Made by a program: the position numbers and the translations under genes. DNA of 64,000 nucleotides from Paraburkholderia tropica (lineage in GTDB: Bacteria; Pseudomonadota; Gammaproteobacteria; Burkholderiales; Burkholderiaceae), in contig NZ_FNZM01000015.1 of the NCBI RefSeq assembly GCF_900109265.1, forward strand, positions 1-64,000. Direction: 5' to 3'. Numbering within the stretch: position 1 is the first letter of the stretch; every line of letters starts with the position of its first letter. Below, piece by piece: positions 44,647 to 54,183 of this stretch. Under the pieces are notes generated by a model. That model did no database searches. It was not told the origin of the DNA and saw only the letters and a list, made by a program, of their open reading frames with translations.

Positions 44647-45807
44647 TCAGGGCTTTTCTTTCCCGAGCGCCGTGAGGATCGCGTAGCCGGCGCGCACGCG
44701 CGCGTCGATCGGATAGGCCTTGTTGGCAAGAATCACCACGCCGATTTTCTGCGAGGGCACGAACGCCGTATAAGTCGAGAAGCCGTTGGTCGAACCGGTC
44801 TTGTTGATCAGCGCGTCGGTTTGCGGCGGCAACGGCGGCGTGATCGCGGTGGCGGGCATGCCCTTGCGCAGCATGTCGGGGCCGTTGCCGCTTTGCAGCG
44901 TGGCGAGCGTGACGGGCCACGGATACTGCTCCCACACGAGATCCTGCGTGATTGCGGCCGCCTTGTAATAGCCCGTGTGCGTGCACGCGAGCGCGCGTTG
45001 CCACGGCTCGGGCAGCGCGGTGAGACCCATGTTGGCGTCCAGATAGCGCACGAGATCGGGCGCGGTCGTGCGCATCCCGTAGGCTTCGTCGGCGAGCACG
45101 CCGGGATGCAGGCGCAGCGGCGTGTCGTGCGCATCGTAGCCTTGCGCGTAATCGGGCATGCGCGCGGCGGGCACGTCGAGCCACGTGTGCGTCATGCCGA
45201 ACGCGGGCAGCAGACGCTGCTCGACGGTCTCGCGATACGGCTCGCCCAGACTTTGCGCCGTGACCATGCCGAGCAGCCCGATGCCGAGATTCGAATACAC
45301 GCGCTGCGTGCCCGAGGGTTGCGCGGGCTGCCAGCGGCGGTAGTACGCGATCAGTTGCGCATCGTTGGTCACGTCGTCGGGTTCGAACAGCGGCAGGCCG
45401 GACGTATGCGTGCCGAGATTGAGCACGCTCACGCGATCGAACACGCTGCCGCGCAGCGCGCCGACATACCGGCTGGCGGGCGCGGCGAAGTCCAGCTTGC
45501 CTGCGCCCTGCGCGTAGCACGCGAGCGTGGCCGTGAACGTCTTGGTCAGCGAGCCGATTTCGAACAGCGTGTCGTCGCGCACGGGCGCGCCGCTGGCCCT
45601 GGAGGCCACGCCGTAGCGATAGAACGTGTGCTTGCCGTTCACGGTCACGCCGACGATCAGGCCCGGCACGCCGTATTGCGTCCGCACGGGCGCGACGGCG
45701 GCATCGACGGCGTCTTTCAGGCGGTCTTGCGCGTGGCCGGTGGTGGCCGTGGCGGCAGCGGCGGCCAGGCTCATCGACATCAGTAAAAATTTTATCTTGA
45801 TTTTCAC
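44647..45807 (-). CDS. ampC: class C beta-lactamase (AmpC type)
   Basis: 386 aa, a usual AmpC length, with a signal peptide to ~26. The catalytic SLTK (S86, K89), YSN (171-173) and KTG (336-338) motifs are all intact, so active-site serine hydrolysis of beta-lactams is expected in the periplasm. The start is GTG without a clear Shine-Dalgarno; ATG at 45780 is an alternative. It faces a LysR gene of the AmpR kind. Confidence 0.9.
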   Translation of the reverse strand: MKIKIKFLLMSMSLAAAAATATTGHAQDRLKDAVDAAVAPVRTQYGVPGLIVGVTVNGKHTFYRYGVASRASGAPVRDDTLFEIGSLTKTFTATLACYAQGAGKLDFAAPASRYVGALRGSVFDRVSVLNLGTHTSGLPLFEPDDVTNDAQLIAYYRRWQPAQPSGTQRVYSNLGIGLLGMVTAQSLGEPYRETVEQRLLPAFGMTHTWLDVPAARMPDYAQGYDAHDTPLRLHPGVLADEAYGMRTTAPDLVRYLDANMGLTALPEPWQRALACTHTGYYKAAAITQDLVWEQYPWPVTLATLQSGNGPDMLRKGMPATAITPPLPPQTDALINKTGSTNGFSTYTAFVPSQKIGVVILANKAYPIDARVRAGYAILTALGKEKP

Positions 45808-45921
45808 GATCGAGGAGAGAGTTGGTCAGTAGAGCGCCCGACAGACGCCGCCGGGCGGCGGATCACACTCATTGCGCCGACGATTGTGGTGCGTTGCCCG
45901 CCGTCCGACAAGCGACGATAA

Positions 45922-45943
45922 TTTGGTTGAGCCACAAGCCAAA
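45922..45943. promoter_or_regulatory. AmpR-type operator
   Basis: TTTGG-N12-CCAAA inverted repeat between divergent ampC and ampR, next to the ampR start. Its geometry fits a LysR site. Confidence 0.5.
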
Positions 45944-45959
45944 CTTATAGGTCGACACG

Positions 45960-46829
45960 ATGCGTCCCAATTTACCGCTGCATGCGCTGCGCGCTTTCGA
46001 GGCGTCGGCGCGCCACCTGAGCTTCACGCGCGCGGGCCTCGAACTCAAGGTCACGCAGGCCGCGGTGAGCCAGCAGGTGCGCATGCTCGAAGAGTGGCTC
46101 GGCGTGCCGCTGTTCCGGCGCCTGCCGCGCGGGCTCGGCATGACCGACGAGGCGCGCGCGCTGCTGCCCGTGCTGAGCGACGCGTTCGGCCGCATCGAAA
46201 CCGTGCTCAAGCAGTTCGAGGGCGGACGTCTGCACGAAGTGCTCACGGTGGGCGTGGTCGGGACATTTGCGATCGGCTGGTTGATGCCGCGTTTGAAGTC
46301 GTTTCGCGAGGCGCATCCGTTCGTCGAATTGCGGCTGCTGACGAACAACAATCTCGTCGATCTGGCGGGCGAGGGGCTGGATTTCGCGATTCGTTTCGGC
46401 GACGGCAAGTGGCCCGCGACCGACAACACGCGCCTCTTCGACGCGCCGCACGCGGTGCTGTGCGCGCCGGAGATCGCGCGGCGGCTGGCGTCGCCGGCCG
46501 ATCTGGCGAAGGAGACGCTGTTGCGCTCCTATCGCACCGACGAATGGCTGGAATGGTTTGCGGCCGCGGGCGTCGAGGCGTGGGCCGTGAGCGGGCCGAT
46601 TTTCGATTCGTCGCGGTTGATGGCGGAGGCGGCGATGCAGGGCGCGGGCGTCGCGCTCGCGCCCGCGTGCATGTTCGCGCGCGAGTTGCAGGCGGGCTTG
46701 CTGGTCAGGCCGTTCGAGGTGGAGGTGAGGCTCGGGAGTTACTGGCTCGCGGGGTTAAAGTCGCGCGAGATGACGCCGGCGATGAAGGCGTTTTGGGGGT
46801 GGATTGTGGGGGAGGCGCGGGCACACTGA
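45960..46829 (+). CDS. ampR: AmpR-like LysR regulator
   Basis: 289 aa. GcvA/AmpR branch: LPLHALRAFEASARHLSFTRAGLELKVTQAAVSQQ gives the helix-turn-helix. The sensor domain is complete. Divergent from ampC with 152 bp between, the classic inducible AmpR-ampC arrangement in which muropeptides release ampC repression. Confidence 0.85.
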   Translation: MRPNLPLHALRAFEASARHLSFTRAGLELKVTQAAVSQQVRMLEEWLGVPLFRRLPRGLGMTDEARALLPVLSDAFGRIETVLKQFEGGRLHEVLTVGVVGTFAIGWLMPRLKSFREAHPFVELRLLTNNNLVDLAGEGLDFAIRFGDGKWPATDNTRLFDAPHAVLCAPEIARRLASPADLAKETLLRSYRTDEWLEWFAAAGVEAWAVSGPIFDSSRLMAEAAMQGAGVALAPACMFARELQAGLLVRPFEVEVRLGSYWLAGLKSREMTPAMKAFWGWIVGEARAH

Positions 46830-46848
46830 CGCCGTTCACCTTCCCGCT

Positions 46849-47619
46849 TCACAACACATTCAACATCGCCAGCGCCGTCTCCTGCAGATGCGGCAGCACG
46901 CGCCGCACGGCTTCTTCCGGGCTTTCATTCCCGATCGACATATTGGTGCTCAACGCCGCCACCACATCGCCGTTGCGATTGCGCAGCGGCACGGCCACGC
47001 CGCGCACGCCGACCTGCAACTGCTGCTCGATCAGCGCATAACCGTCCACGCGCGCGCGCACGATCTTTTCGCGCAGACGCGACGCGCTCGTGATCGTGTG
47101 CGCCGTGAAGGGCGCGAGCTCCACGCCGTCGAGCCAGTTCGACACCGCCTCCTGATCCTCCTTGTGCGCGAGCAGCACGACGCCCGGCGAGATCAGCGGC
47201 GCGGGCACGCGCGCGCCGAGCACGAAGCCCGTCGTCATCACGCGCGAGACGCCGTTGCGTGCGATCACGACGAGATCCCAGTCGTCGAGCACGCTCACAT
47301 ACGCGGACTCGTTGAGCGTCGCGCTCAATTGCTGCAGATACGGCTGCACGGTGCGCGGCAGGCGCGCCGAATCGAAATACGACCAGCCTACGCGCAGCAC
47401 GCGCGGCGTGAGGCCGAACAGACGCCCGTCGGTGTAGACGTAGCCGAGCGATTCGAGCGTCAGCAGATAGCGCCGCGCGGCGGTGCGCGAGAGGCCGGTG
47501 CGTTCGCCGGCCTGGGTCGCGGTCATGCGCGCGTGCTGGTTGTCGAAGGCTTCGAGTATCGCGAGGCCTTTTTCGAGTCCGGCGATCCAGTCGCGCCGGG
47601 CGAGGGGGATGGTTTTCAT
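46849..47619 (-). CDS. IclR-family regulator (PobR/PcaR-like)
   Basis: 256 aa from ATG 47619. N-terminal winged helix (ARMTATQAGERTGLSRTAARRYLLTLESLGY) and C-terminal effector domain, in the branch that governs aromatic-acid genes. Downstream of the MHS transporter on the same strand but separated by a terminator, with hpd divergent beyond. It probably controls transporter and hpd. Confidence 0.88.
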   Translation of the reverse strand: MKTIPLARRDWIAGLEKGLAILEAFDNQHARMTATQAGERTGLSRTAARRYLLTLESLGYVYTDGRLFGLTPRVLRVGWSYFDSARLPRTVQPYLQQLSATLNESAYVSVLDDWDLVVIARNGVSRVMTTGFVLGARVPAPLISPGVVLLAHKEDQEAVSNWLDGVELAPFTAHTITSASRLREKIVRARVDGYALIEQQLQVGVRGVAVPLRNRNGDVVAALSTNMSIGNESPEEAVRRVLPHLQETALAMLNVL

Positions 47620-47636
47620 ATCGGATGGCCGGAAGG

Positions 47637-47661
47637 CAAAAAAGCCGGGCATGCGCCCGGC
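47637..47661 (-). terminator. terminator of MHS transporter gene
   Basis: Minus-strand stem GCCGGGC / GCCCGGC with a CATG... loop, then six T. It sits between the transporter end and the IclR start. Confidence 0.85.
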
Positions 47662-47686
47662 CTCGTGACTGCCTCTGCGCTTGCGC

Positions 47687-49006
47687 TCAGTGCGCCTGCG
47701 CGGGCTTCATGCGCGCCGCCACGATCAGGGAAATCAGGCAGCCGACGGCGAGATACGCGGCCACCAGATGCCACGAGCCGCCGCCCACGCCCACCAGCGC
47801 CACGGCGATGAACGGCGTAAAGCCGCCGCCCACCACGCTCGCGAACTGGTAGCCCACGCCCGCGCCGCTGTAGCGGTATTCGGCGCCGAACAGTTCGGTG
47901 AACAGCGGCTGCTGCACGCTCACCACCATGTCGTGCGCGAGGTTCGCGAGCGCCACCGAGCAGATCACGATCCACACGATCGAGCGCGCTTCGAGTGCGA
48001 GGAAGAACGGCACCGCGCCGGCGAGGCCGATCGTCGCGCCGATCAGATAGACGCGGCGCAGGCCAACGCGGTCGGCGAGCCACGCGAAGCACGGAATCGT
48101 CACGCACGACAGCGCGCCGACGAACAGGCCGATGCCGAGGAACAGATCGCGCGACAGGCCGAGGTTCGCGGTCGAATAGCTCAGGGCGAACGCGGTCACG
48201 ATGTACATCGTGAAGAGTTCGGCCAGACGCAGCGCGACGATATAGACGAAGGCCTTCGGATGACGCGTCAGCGCTTCGAGCACCGGCATCTTGAGCTTGC
48301 GATGGCCGTGCTCGACCTTTTCGACGAATTCGCGCGACTCGTCCATGCTCGAACGCACCCACAGGCCGACCAGCACGAGCACCACGCTGAAGACGAACGG
48401 CAGACGCCAGCCCCAGGCGCGGAACGCCGTCTCGCCGAGCAGATGGCTCAGCAGCGCGACGATGCCGGTCGCGAGCACGAGGCCCACGCCGTAACCGACC
48501 TGCACGCCGCTGCTGTAGAACGCTTTCTTGTGCTTGGGCGCGCTTTCCACGGCCATCAGCGCCGCGCCGCCCCATTCGCCGCCCACCGCGAAGCCCTGAA
48601 TGGCGCGCAGCAGCACGAGCAGTACGGGCGCCCACCAGCCGATCGTCGCGAAGGTGGGCAGCAGGCCGATGGCGACCGTCGAGAGGCCCATCAGCATGAC
48701 GGTCAGCACGAGCATGCGCTTGCGCCCGAGGCGGTCGCCGTAGTGGCCGAACACCACGCCGCCGAGCGGGCGGAACAGGAAGCCTACGCCGAAGGTCGCG
48801 AACGCCGCGAGCGTGCCCATCTTGCCGATGTTGGGGAAAAATGCCGTGTTGAAGACCAGTGCGGCGACAATCCCATAGAGCAGAAAGTCGTACCAGTCGA
48901 CGACGGCGCCGACGAAGCTGCCGATCGCGGCCTTGCGGGCCTGGCCGCTGGAACGGGCGGCAGGGGCGGGCTCGCTGGCGCCGGTGGTGTCGAGGGTCGG
49001 GGTCAT
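47687..49006 (-). CDS. MHS-family MFS transporter (ShiA/KgtP-like)
   Basis: 439 aa. The opening SFVGAVVDWYDFLLYGIVAALVF and GHYGDRLGRKR are typical of metabolite:H+ symporters for shikimate, ketoglutarate or aromatic acids. Twelve helices apparent. GGAG lies ten bases upstream. Divergent from hpd; uptake of an aromatic or tyrosine-derived acid is a fair inference. Confidence 0.88.
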   Translation of the reverse strand: MTPTLDTTGASEPAPAARSSGQARKAAIGSFVGAVVDWYDFLLYGIVAALVFNTAFFPNIGKMGTLAAFATFGVGFLFRPLGGVVFGHYGDRLGRKRMLVLTVMLMGLSTVAIGLLPTFATIGWWAPVLLVLLRAIQGFAVGGEWGGAALMAVESAPKHKKAFYSSGVQVGYGVGLVLATGIVALLSHLLGETAFRAWGWRLPFVFSVVLVLVGLWVRSSMDESREFVEKVEHGHRKLKMPVLEALTRHPKAFVYIVALRLAELFTMYIVTAFALSYSTANLGLSRDLFLGIGLFVGALSCVTIPCFAWLADRVGLRRVYLIGATIGLAGAVPFFLALEARSIVWIVICSVALANLAHDMVVSVQQPLFTELFGAEYRYSGAGVGYQFASVVGGGFTPFIAVALVGVGGGSWHLVAAYLAVGCLISLIVAARMKPAQAH

Positions 49007-49314
49007 GAGTGTCTCCAGAAACTGGCTTTTGATCTATGTCGCCAAACATGGCTGCGGGACTTGCCGCAGCGGTGAAACGGAGCATAGAGCCGCGCAGGCG
49101 GCTCGGCAATGTACGGAACGCGCAAAATGCGCGATTATCGCCCAAGCGCGTGCGTTTATCGAACGCTTTGCGGGTTAGCACCGAGAACGGGCAGCCCCGG
49201 AACGATGCCCGTCTTTGGCGCGATGAACGATTTGGTTAAAATTGGCGTGCACTGGCGGCGCGGTCTGTCGTCGCTGTCGTTCATGGTTTTTTGCTGGTAT
49301 CAGGAGCCTTCCGC
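49007..49314. promoter_or_regulatory. divergent control region of transporter and hpd
   Basis: 308 bases without a gene. It contains a perfect CGCGCA-AAA-TGCGCG palindrome (49119-49133), the form of IclR-family sites, and a TTAAAAT box (49235-49241) that could be the -10 of hpd. Confidence 0.5.
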
Positions 49315-50418
49315 ATGTCGTCCAACCCCATTTCCGGCGCGCCGGAGCAGGCCAATCCGCTCGGCATGGCCGGCATCGAGTTCGTCGAATTCGCGGCGCC
49401 CGATCCCGCCGCGCTCGGGCGGCGCTTCGAGCAGCTGGGGTTCAAGGCCATCGCGCGCCACATCAGCAAGGACGTGACGCTCTATCGCCAGGGCCAGATG
49501 AATTTCCTGCTGAACGCCGAGCCGGACTCGTTCGCCGCGCGCTACGCCGAGGAATACGGCATGGGCATCTGCGCGATCGGCGTGCGCGTGGACAGCGCGC
49601 GGCGCGCCTTCGAGCACGCGCTGCGTCTGGGCGCGTGGGCGTTCGAGGGCGAGCGCGTGGGCACGGGCGAGCTGAAGATCCCGGCCATTCAGGGTATCGG
49701 CGACTCGCATATCTATTTCGTCGACCGCTGGCGCGGCCGTGGCGGCCAGCGCGGCGGCGTCGGCGATATTTCGATTTTCGACATCGACTTCCGGCCGATC
49801 GACATCGCCACCGCCGAGGCCGATCTGGAGCACGGCGGCACCGGCCTGCAACGCGTCGATCACCTCACGCAGACGGTGGGCGCGGGCCGTATCGGCGAAT
49901 GGCTCGATTTCTATCGCGAGCTGCTGCACTTCCGCGAGATTCACGAGATCAACGCGAACTGGCACGTCTCGCAGGAGTCGCGCGTGATGGTGTCGCCGGG
50001 CGGCGAGATCCGCATTCCCGTCTATGAGGAAGGCACGCGCCGCACGGAGCTGATGCACGACTATCTGCCCGATCATCCGGGCGAGGGCGTGCAACATATC
50101 GCGCTCGCCAGCGACGACATCGTGCCTTGCGTCGACGCGCTGATGGCCAATGGCGTCGAATTCGTGGAGCCGCCGCCCGCGTACTACGATTCGGTCGATG
50201 CGCGCCTGCCCGGTCACGGCCTCGATATCGCGGCGCTGCGCAAGCGTCATATTCTGATCGACGGCGAAATCGGCGCGGACGGCGTGCCGCGTCTTTTCCT
50301 GCAGACCTTCGTGAAGCGTCGTCCCGGCGAGATTTTTTTCGAAGTGGTGCAGCGCCTGGGCCACCACGGTTTCGGCGAGGGCAATCTCGACGTGCTCGCG
50401 AAGGCGCGCACGGTTTGA
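49315..50418 (+). CDS. hpd: 4-hydroxyphenylpyruvate dioxygenase
   Basis: 367 aa. Two vicinal-oxygen-chelate modules. The Fe(II) triad is H183 (VDHLTQT), H261 (VQHIAL) and E343 (IFFEVVQ), and the end GHHGFGEGNLD is the HPPD gate helix. It makes homogentisate in tyrosine breakdown. The chosen start has GGAG eight bases before it. It faces the MHS transporter and ends in a strong terminator. No homogentisate dioxygenase gene is in the window. Confidence 0.92.
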   Translation: MSSNPISGAPEQANPLGMAGIEFVEFAAPDPAALGRRFEQLGFKAIARHISKDVTLYRQGQMNFLLNAEPDSFAARYAEEYGMGICAIGVRVDSARRAFEHALRLGAWAFEGERVGTGELKIPAIQGIGDSHIYFVDRWRGRGGQRGGVGDISIFDIDFRPIDIATAEADLEHGGTGLQRVDHLTQTVGAGRIGEWLDFYRELLHFREIHEINANWHVSQESRVMVSPGGEIRIPVYEEGTRRTELMHDYLPDHPGEGVQHIALASDDIVPCVDALMANGVEFVEPPPAYYDSVDARLPGHGLDIAALRKRHILIDGEIGADGVPRLFLQTFVKRRPGEIFFEVVQRLGHHGFGEGNLDVLAKARTV

Positions 50419-50445
50419 TGCCTGACATTGCACGCTGAAAAGGAA

Positions 50446-50473
50446 AACGCCCCGCTGAAACCGGGGCGTTTTT
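50446..50473. terminator. bidirectional terminator after hpd
   Basis: AACGCCCCG / CGGGGCGTT around CTGAAAC, then TTT; the reverse strand also gives a T-rich end. It serves hpd and possibly the convergent oxidoreductase. Confidence 0.85.
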
Positions 50474-50504
50474 CATGCTGCGTTGGTCTTCGTGCCGGCG
50501 GGCT

Positions 50505-51494
50505 TTACACCGTCACGACGATCTTGCCGACCTGCGCGCCCGCCTCCATGTAGCGATGCGCTTCGACAATGTCGTCGAGCGTGAACGTGCGGTCGATCGC
50601 GGGCTTGAGCGCGCCCGAGGCGAGGCCTTCGGTAATGAAGCGTTTCGCGCGTTCGAGCTTCGCGGTGTCGGTGGTGATTTCGAACAGTTCGTAGCCGCGC
50701 ACCGAGAGATGGCGCGAGAGCAGGTCCATCACCGGCACGCTCAGATCGCGCGTGTCGAGCGCGCCGTATTGCACGAACATGCCCTGTTTCGCGAGCGCGC
50801 GCAGTTGATGCGCCGCTTCCGGGCCGCCAACCGGATCGAAGGCCAACTGCGCGCCCGTGCCGCCCGTGAGCTCGCGCACCTGCTGCGTGAGCGCGTCGCC
50901 GCCGCCCGCGATCACGTGCTGTGCACCGGCTTCGAGCAGCGCCGCGCGCTTGCTGTCGCTGCGCGTGAGCGCGATCGGCACCGCGCCGACGCTGTTGGCG
51001 ATCTGGATCGCCGCCAGTCCCACGCTGCTGGACGCCGCGCCCACCAGCACCGCCTGGCCGCGTGCGAGGCCGCCGATCTCGATCAGCGCGCCCCAGGCCG
51101 TGGCGTACTGCATCCACGTGGCGGCCGCTTCCTCGAACGAGAGGCCGGCGGGGTTCTTCACCACGGCGCGCGCGGGTGCGTTCACGAGTTCGCCGTACAT
51201 GCCGTAGTCGAGAAACGAAAATGCGGGGACGACGCTCACGGCGTCGCCGGGCGCGAAGTCCTGCACGCCCCTGCCCACGGCCTCGACCACGCCCGACGCT
51301 TCGTAGCCGAGCGCGGCCGGAAAGCGCGGCGCGTGTGTGTACTGGCCGCTGCGATACATGACTTCGGCGCGATTCAGGCCAATCGCCTTGACGCGGATCT
51401 GCACGTCCCCGGCCTTGGGCGTGGGCACGTCGATATCGTCGATCTGAAGCACCTCGGGGCCGCCGATACGGTGAAAGCGTACGATTCTGGACAT
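50505..51494 (-). CDS. zeta-crystallin-type NADPH:quinone oxidoreductase
   Basis: 329 aa from ATG 51494 with AGAGGAATCCAGA upstream. Medium-chain dehydrogenase/reductase fold without zinc ligands. Cofactor-binding region LVGAASSSVGLAAIQIANS. Usual role is reduction of quinones or alpha-beta unsaturated carbonyls. Divergent-facing neighbour is a LysR gene 175 bp away on the same strand. Confidence 0.86.
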   Translation of the reverse strand: MSRIVRFHRIGGPEVLQIDDIDVPTPKAGDVQIRVKAIGLNRAEVMYRSGQYTHAPRFPAALGYEASGVVEAVGRGVQDFAPGDAVSVVPAFSFLDYGMYGELVNAPARAVVKNPAGLSFEEAAATWMQYATAWGALIEIGGLARGQAVLVGAASSSVGLAAIQIANSVGAVPIALTRSDSKRAALLEAGAQHVIAGGGDALTQQVRELTGGTGAQLAFDPVGGPEAAHQLRALAKQGMFVQYGALDTRDLSVPVMDLLSRHLSVRGYELFEITTDTAKLERAKRFITEGLASGALKPAIDRTFTLDDIVEAHRYMEAGAQVGKIVVTV

Positions 51495-51668
51495 TCTGGA
51501 TTCCTCTTGAATTCGAACGGGGCGCACAGCATCGAGCACAGCCTCGCGGAGCGCGCCGGGTCCGAATACTGTATGCCGCGCGGCGGCGCGAATAAACGCG
51601 CGGGGCGATTACTCATTGTTATTGGATGAATAACAATGCGCGACACCGCGAGGAACGCGCGCAGCACG

Positions 51669-52580
51669 TCAGCCCGGACAACGCTTGCCGATCAGCTCCG
51701 TGAGCCAGTCGACGAACACGCGCACCTTGCCCGGCAGATGCTCGCGATTCGGGTACATGACGGAAATCGGCTTGGGCACCTTCACGACGCCCGGCACCAC
51801 TTCCACGAGTTGTCCCGCGTCGATATGCGGCTGCAACGCGGGGCGCAGCGCGTGTATCAGCCCGAAGCCCGCGAGACCGCAGGCGAGCAGCGCTTCGGCA
51901 TTGTCGGTGAGCAGGGCGCTCTCGAGCTTGAGCGCGACGTTCTTGCCGCCGCTGCGATACACCCAGTCCATCACGCGACGATTGCGTCCGGTGAAGAAGT
52001 TCACGGCGCGATGCGCGCGCAGATCGTCGAGCGTGCGTGGCAGGCCGTGACGCGTGCAATAGGCGGGCGACGCGCAGGTCGCCATCGACACCGAGCCGAT
52101 CTTGCGCGCGACCATGCTGGAGTCTTTCAGATCGCCGATACGCACCACGCAATCGATGCCTTCGCCGATCAGATCGACGGGCTGATCGCTCGCGCCCAGC
52201 ACGATTTCGATCTGCGGATAGCGCTGCTGGAATTCGGGCAGTGCCGGAATGATGACGGCCTTGGCGAGCGCGACGGCCACGTTCAGGCGCAGCCGTCCTT
52301 TAGGCTGCGGACGCTGCTGCGAAAACTGCGCGAACGAGGCGAAGGTCTCGTTGACGCCCGCGAGCAACTGCACGCAGCGCTGATAGAACTCGTCGCCCTC
52401 GGCCGTCGTGCTCACGCGCCGCGTGCTGCGGTTCAGGAGCCGGATGCCGAGTTCGTCCTCCAGTTGCTGCACGGCTTTCGTGACGGCGGGGCGGTGCAGT
52501 TGCAGCGCGTCGGCGGCTTGCGTGAAGCTGCCGCGCTCGACGATATTCACGTAGATCTGCATGGTTTGCAGACGATCCAT
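51669..52580 (-). CDS. LysR-family regulator
   Basis: 303 aa. Winged helix SFTQAADALQLHRPAVTKAVQQLEDELG, full effector domain. CrgA-like subgroup that often governs nearby oxidoreductases. Same strand as the quinone reductase downstream, divergent from the TraB-like gene. Target and ligand unknown. Confidence 0.88.
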   Translation of the reverse strand: MDRLQTMQIYVNIVERGSFTQAADALQLHRPAVTKAVQQLEDELGIRLLNRSTRRVSTTAEGDEFYQRCVQLLAGVNETFASFAQFSQQRPQPKGRLRLNVAVALAKAVIIPALPEFQQRYPQIEIVLGASDQPVDLIGEGIDCVVRIGDLKDSSMVARKIGSVSMATCASPAYCTRHGLPRTLDDLRAHRAVNFFTGRNRRVMDWVYRSGGKNVALKLESALLTDNAEALLACGLAGFGLIHALRPALQPHIDAGQLVEVVPGVVKVPKPISVMYPNREHLPGKVRVFVDWLTELIGKRCPG

Positions 52581-52727
52581 GGGGCTTCCTCGGCGATCGG
52601 TTCAAGCGGTTCAAACGGTTCAAGCATTTCGGGGCGCACGCGGTTTCACATGTGCGGTGGCGCACAGACGCGCGGCATCGCGTTCGCCTATGCTGCAACC
52701 GGGCCCTCCCCACAAGCGGTGACGACA

Positions 52728-53804
52728 ATGATAAACACTGACCGCATCGACGAGACACGTGCGCGTGCACGGCGTAGGACCGTGCTGCGCGCGAGCGCGC
52801 GGCTGGGCTTTTGTCTGAATCTGCTACTGGGTTTATGCGTGGGTTTGTGCGTGGGCATCGCTGCGGATGCGCGGGCGCAGGACGCCGCGCCGGGCTATCG
52901 TCCGCCTGTGTGGACCGCGAGCCTGCCCGGTCATCCGACCTTGCTGCTGCTGCCGACGATCCACGGCCTCGCGCACGACGATCCGCGCATCGACGCCGCG
53001 CTTGCCGCGCTGGCGGACGGCGTGCAGGCCGTCGTGCTCGAAACGAACGTGAACCCGACGCACGAGAACGTGCAGACGATCCTGCGCTACGGCCTTTATC
53101 CCGCCTCCGACAATCTCTCGAATCACATGCAGTCGATGAGCGCCGAAGCGCTCGCGCATTGCGCGCGCGACAGCGGCGCCGACATCAAGCTGTTCTTCCA
53201 GCACAAGCCGTGGCTCGCGGGCTTTCTCGTCGATGCGGTGCGGCTGCACGCGGACCGCTTCGAGTGGAAGAACGGCGCGACGCATCCGCATCTCGTGCCG
53301 ACGGGCGAGTCGCTCGTGTTCGCGGGGATCGATTTCCGGCTCGAAGCGATCGCGCAGCGCCGCAGCATTCCGCTGATCTATCTGGAGACGATGGAGCAGG
53401 GCATGAGCCTCTTCGACACCATGCCCGCCGCCGATCAGGACGCCTTCCTGCAAGGCGAGTGCGCGGGCCTGCATGGCGCGCGCCAGGGCGCGGCGTCGTA
53501 TGCGCAATTCCAGCAGGCGTGGGTCGCGGGCGACGCCGCGCAACTGGAGCGGCTGGCGATGGCGCGCTATCCCGGCGAAAGCGACGCGCATTACGACTTC
53601 AGTCAGTATCTGTTCGTGCGCGGCACCGATATTTTTGCGCGGACGCTCGCGAGCGACGGCTATTTCTACGGCAAGGGTCCGATCCTCGTCGCGGTGGGCG
53701 CGGGGCACTTCTTCGGTGCGCAATCGCTGCTGCAACGGCTGCGCGACGCGGGTTACACCGTGACCGGACCGGCGCCCGCGCTGGGCGAAGTCGCCGCTCG
53801 CTGA
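52728..53804 (+). CDS. TraB/GumN-family protein
   Basis: 358 aa with an Arg-rich N-terminus and a hydrophobic segment ~27-48 ending ARA, then TLLLLPTIHGLAHDD, LETNVNPTHE and the late VGAGHFFGAQS: the paired GXXH/GAGH signature of TraB/Tiki-type metallo-enzymes. Exported or membrane-anchored. The substrate is unknown in bacteria. Confidence 0.82.
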   Translation: MINTDRIDETRARARRRTVLRASARLGFCLNLLLGLCVGLCVGIAADARAQDAAPGYRPPVWTASLPGHPTLLLLPTIHGLAHDDPRIDAALAALADGVQAVVLETNVNPTHENVQTILRYGLYPASDNLSNHMQSMSAEALAHCARDSGADIKLFFQHKPWLAGFLVDAVRLHADRFEWKNGATHPHLVPTGESLVFAGIDFRLEAIAQRRSIPLIYLETMEQGMSLFDTMPAADQDAFLQGECAGLHGARQGAASYAQFQQAWVAGDAAQLERLAMARYPGESDAHYDFSQYLFVRGTDIFARTLASDGYFYGKGPILVAVGAGHFFGAQSLLQRLRDAGYTVTGPAPALGEVAAR

Positions 53805-53841
53805 CGATTTGTAAACTTACCGATTCTTGCGAGGGCTTCCC

Positions 53842-53868
53842 TAAACTTTCCCGTGCATGCGCCGTTAG
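53842..53868 (+). promoter_or_regulatory. FliA (sigma-28) promoter
   Basis: TAAACTTT-N11-GCCGTTAG against the consensus TAAAGTTT-N11-GCCGATAA: 13 of 16 matches at the exact spacing. Transcription should begin at about 53874-53876, at the next start codon. Confidence 0.75.
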
Positions 53869-53875
53869 AGCAGGT

Positions 53876-54094
53876 ATGAAAACGCTATTCTCGAAAACGG
53901 AAGCCCAGCTTCTGCTGTCGATCGCCCACGAACGCGCGGAGCACCGCGCGGCGGCGGCGGGCGTCGATCTCGAGTCGCCCGCGGGTTCCGCGATCTACGA
54001 CACGGTGATCTATTCGACACTCTCCGAATTCGCGCCCGCGCTGACGATCGACGAATTCATCGGCCTGCTCGCCCGTCCCGAGGTCCTGCACTGA
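53876..54094 (+). CDS. tiny protein in the flagellar regulon
   Basis: 72 aa, mostly helical: MKTLFSKTEAQLLLSIAHER, then AIYDTVIYSTLSEFAPALTID. The ATG follows a FliA-type promoter at once, so the mRNA may be almost leaderless; an AGCAGG lies three bases before it. No family recognised. Control by FliA suggests a role in motility or chemotaxis. Confidence 0.65.
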   Translation: MKTLFSKTEAQLLLSIAHERAEHRAAAAGVDLESPAGSAIYDTVIYSTLSEFAPALTIDEFIGLLARPEVLH

Positions 54095-54120
54095 GACCGG
54101 TATCGCCAATGGCCGGATGA

Positions 54121-54158
54121 AAAAACGGCGCGCGGGTGAGAGCCCGCGCGCCGTTTTC
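54121..54158. terminator. bidirectional terminator
   Basis: A 12-bp GC stem (ACGGCGCGCGGG / CCCGCGCGCCGT) around TGAGAG, with A5 before it and T4 after it, works on both strands for the tiny gene and the porin. Confidence 0.9.
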
Positions 54159-54183
54159 TTATCGGCGAAATGATGAGCGACGC

